DNA from: an uncultured Algibacter sp.
GTDB lineage: Bacteria; Bacteroidota; Bacteroidia; Flavobacteriales; Flavobacteriaceae
Assembly (NCBI RefSeq): GCF_947495675.1
Contig: NZ_CANLZX010000013.1
Span: 1-64,000, forward strand
Direction: 5' to 3'
DNA length: 64,000 nucleotides
The translations under genes and the position numbers were made by a program. Shown here piece by piece: positions 61,532 through 64,000 of the stretch (within the stretch, counting starts at the first letter, position 1; the number at the start of each line of letters is the position of its first letter). Under the pieces are notes generated by a model. The model made no database searches. It saw only the letters and a list, made by a program, of their open reading frames with translations, and was not told the DNA's origin.

Positions 61532-63889
61532 TTAAAAATTAACTGTAATTGATGTTCCTATGCTTAATGGTTGTCCTCTCCAAGCTACATCATCTGGGCT
61601 TCCAACATATTCTCCTGGAGAAAATTCTTGATAATATTGTTTATCAGTTAAATTTCTTCCCCATAATTCAAGTTTCCAATTTTTGTAGGTAAGACCAATA
61701 CGTGCATCGAGTAAAGAATAAGCATCTGTAGTATGTATATCTTGGTTGCTTTCATGCCAGTATGTTTTTCCTGTGGTATCTAGATTTAAAAAACCATTAA
61801 ATTTTAATGCATCTGTTATTTTAAATGAAGACTCTAGCCCTACTCCAAATGTGCTTACAGGCACGAATGGTACTTTTTTACCATCATAATTTGTGTTATC
61901 TGTTGTTGCTCCATTAGTTCCACCAGTTGTGCCACCATCAACTATTTCTGCATCAGCAGTTCCAAAATTTGCGAAGATGTCTAAAAAGTTTGTTAGTCTT
62001 GCACGAGATTCTATCTCAAAACCAAATATTTTAGTTTCATCATAATTATAAACTCCAGCAATAAATGTATTTAAGTCCAGAATATATTGTTGTTGATTCT
62101 TTAGTTTAGAAGTGAATACAGAACCATTAAAAATTAAGCGATCATTCCATGATGTTGTTTTGAAACCTACCTCAAAGTTATCTGAAGTCTCGTCATCAAA
62201 TTCCCTGTTAAATAAATCGGTAGCATCAGCATTGTAACCACCATTACGATACCCTTTACCATAGTTTGCATAAAATAATGCGCTTTTAGATGCCTGGTAA
62301 GATAAAGATACTTTTGGTTGAAATTCGTTGTTTTCTCTTTCAGAAGTAGTGATAAATAAATCATCAACTTGACTAAATTTATCAATATCGTATCTAAAAC
62401 CAGCTGAAGCTGTTAACTTCTCTGTTAGTTTATAGTCTGCAAAACCAAACAAAGCGATAGTTTTTATTTCATTTACATAATCTGCAACATCATATTCTGC
62501 AGGACCAAATTCAGCATCTTCCCCATCGGTTCCGTTTTGATAGATATCTTTTTCTACTTTTTGATAAAAACCACCTAAACTCCAATCAAATTTTGCATCA
62601 GTAATATTGTTATTAATTCTAAATTCTTGATTAAATGTTTTGGTAGTTATTTCTTCACCTTGGGTAAATAAATCTAGGTCTATAAAATCTAAATCACCAA
62701 TTGTAGAGCGCTCAACTTTATTAATAGATGTAATACTTTGCAATTTTACGGATCCTAAATTATAGTCCATTTTAAAGTTTCCGTAATTGTTAATCATATC
62801 CGATTTTCCTAATACATCAGCTACAATAACATTGTTACCATCTTTAGGATTTGGATCTAAAACACCACCAGGAAATTCACCATCAAAACCTATTGGGTTA
62901 ACAGAATAATAAGTAGCGCCACCATCTATTTTAAAATGTTGGTAGGTTGCTGCAATTGTAAAATTATTAGTAAGGTTTGCTTTTATTTGTCCCCTAATAT
63001 TAAAATCTTCAGAGAAATCTACTTTTTGATTTAAAAAATCGTTAGTTAGAAGTCCATCAAAAGTTTTGTATTGTGTAGAGAACCTGTAGAATACTTTATC
63101 TTTTGAAATGGCTCCAGAAGATATTAATTGAGCTTGTAAATTACCACCATTCCCAATACCAAATTTAATTTTATTGGCAGATTTATTAGTTGGCTCCTTT
63201 GTATAAATATTAACGGCACCACCAATTGCATTTTTACCATATAAAGCACCTTGTGGACCTTTAACAACTTCTACCAATGCTAAATCATATAATTCTTGAC
63301 TTAATAAACTAGGGTCTGGTATAGTAACACCATCTATAACAAATGCTAATGGTGCATCGCCTCCACGAACCTGAGGAATACCTCTAACTGTTATGAAATT
63401 TAAACCAACAGCTTGAGCCGAATTAAATTTTAAATTTGGCACCAAACTAGAAAAAGAACTAATATCGCTTACACCAGCACTCTCAATGCCTTCTGCGTTT
63501 AAAGCAGTAACCGATTCTGCTGTTGTTTGAATAGTTTCAGTACGTTTTCTTGATCTTCCAACAACTCCAGAAAAACCTTGAATGGTTACCTCACCAAGGG
63601 ATTCGGCAGATTCATTCATTTCAATATCAATTCTACTTCTCCCATTAACATTAATTTCTTGTGATTCAAAGCCAATAAACGATACAATTATAGTTGCATC
63701 ATTAGAAGTTACGGTAATTTCATAATTTCCATTATAATCTGAAACTACACCAGCTAATGTTCCTTTTTCAATAACATTAGCTCCTGGAAGTGGTTCTCCA
63801 TTAATGTCTGATACTTTTCCTGTTACATATGTTTGCGAAAACCCTAAAGTTGTAACAAAAAGTAATGTAATTAAAATCCTTTTTTTCAT
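61532..63889 (-). CDS. TonB-dependent outer-membrane receptor
   Basis: 785 residues. A signal peptide ends near LGFSQ. Residues ~20-105 are a CarboxypepD-regulatory-like domain (VTGKVSDINGEPLPGANVIEKGTLAGVVSDYNGNY). The plug domain follows (FITVRGIPQVRGGDAPLAFVIDGVTI, EVVKGPQGALYGKNAIGGAVNI). The remaining ~540 residues form the barrel, ending with the aromatic strand LSIGTSITVNF. No SusD partner is present, so a polysaccharide system is unlikely. The downstream NicX-like and permease genes suggest import of a heterocyclic compound. Confidence 0.92.
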   Translation of the reverse strand: MKKRILITLLFVTTLGFSQTYVTGKVSDINGEPLPGANVIEKGTLAGVVSDYNGNYEITVTSNDATIIVSFIGFESQEINVNGRSRIDIEMNESAESLGEVTIQGFSGVVGRSRKRTETIQTTAESVTALNAEGIESAGVSDISSFSSLVPNLKFNSAQAVGLNFITVRGIPQVRGGDAPLAFVIDGVTIPDPSLLSQELYDLALVEVVKGPQGALYGKNAIGGAVNIYTKEPTNKSANKIKFGIGNGGNLQAQLISSGAISKDKVFYRFSTQYKTFDGLLTNDFLNQKVDFSEDFNIRGQIKANLTNNFTIAATYQHFKIDGGATYYSVNPIGFDGEFPGGVLDPNPKDGNNVIVADVLGKSDMINNYGNFKMDYNLGSVKLQSITSINKVERSTIGDLDFIDLDLFTQGEEITTKTFNQEFRINNNITDAKFDWSLGGFYQKVEKDIYQNGTDGEDAEFGPAEYDVADYVNEIKTIALFGFADYKLTEKLTASAGFRYDIDKFSQVDDLFITTSERENNEFQPKVSLSYQASKSALFYANYGKGYRNGGYNADATDLFNREFDDETSDNFEVGFKTTSWNDRLIFNGSVFTSKLKNQQQYILDLNTFIAGVYNYDETKIFGFEIESRARLTNFLDIFANFGTADAEIVDGGTTGGTNGATTDNTNYDGKKVPFVPVSTFGVGLESSFKITDALKFNGFLNLDTTGKTYWHESNQDIHTTDAYSLLDARIGLTYKNWKLELWGRNLTDKQYYQEFSPGEYVGSPDDVAWRGQPLSIGTSITVNF

Positions 63890-64000
63890 GGTATGATTAA
63901 ATTAATTAGTTAATCTAAATTAGTGTATCAAATATTAATTATTATTAATTTTAAATATTATAAATATTTTTAATAATTTTAAATAATAATTAGGAATTTA

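Noticed and set aside
61532..63889. SusC-type receptor of a polysaccharide utilisation locus
   Set aside because: No SusD gene or glycoside hydrolase is adjacent, and downstream genes are a permease and a metalloenzyme.

Overview
The window reads as chromosome of a marine-type Flavobacteriaceae (Bacteroidota). The DNA is AT-rich. Promoters fit the Bacteroidota pattern TTG-N20-TAnnTTTG. There is a protein with a type IX secretion sorting tail, a TonB receptor with a carboxypeptidase-like N-terminal domain, and flavobacterial-style secreted hypotheticals. I cannot name the genus. No rRNA, tRNA, CRISPR array or complete insertion sequence was seen.

Bases 1-24,000 are mostly core genome. They hold a complete his operon in the order hisG(partial)-D-C-B-H-A-F-IE with tight or overlapping joints, a divergent TruA-like enzyme, a Dps/MscS/small-envelope-protein stress group, and a leuC-leuD-leuA-leuB operon with a GC-rich foldable element between leuA and leuB. 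A T9SS cargo protein, a second MscS-type channel, a VTT membrane protein and an EF-G-like GTPase follow. The EF-G-like gene and the next gene, a secreted repeat protein, share an upstream 14-bp ATGAC-N4-GTCAT palindrome.

Bases 24,000-36,200 form an accessory region with 82-bp tandem repeats, inverted repeats and a dispersed repeat of about 175-245 bp in three copies. Each dispersed copy lies at the 5' side of a minus-strand gene group. The region contains a truncated glycosidase and a frameshifted serine hydrolase. Its centrepiece (25,241-30,717, minus strand) is a four-gene, translationally coupled operon. It encodes a Dcm-like cytosine-5 methyltransferase; a large protein with an EcoRII-type DNA-binding domain, an Hsp90/MutL-like GHKL ATPase and a histidine-kinase module with an H-box; a receiver-domain protein; and a ComEC-like metallo-beta-lactamase hydrolase. 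I infer a defence system in which the EcoRII nuclease domain has been replaced by phosphorelay signalling to a separate hydrolase.

Bases 36,200-64,000 carry redox, envelope and regulatory genes: a patatin/outer-membrane-protein pair, an SDR/LLM-oxidoreductase/cupin operon divergent from an HxlR regulator, an orphan sensor kinase, an AraC-led operon, a TetR-led nitroreductase/alcohol dehydrogenase/DJ-1 operon, EamA and MarC membrane proteins, and a second nitroreductase. The promoter of this last gene is nearly superimposable on that of the HxlR-linked operon, which defines a small predicted HxlR regulon. The window ends with a TonB receptor / NicX-like metalloenzyme / cytosine-permease-family operon, probably for uptake and breakdown of a nitrogen heterocycle.
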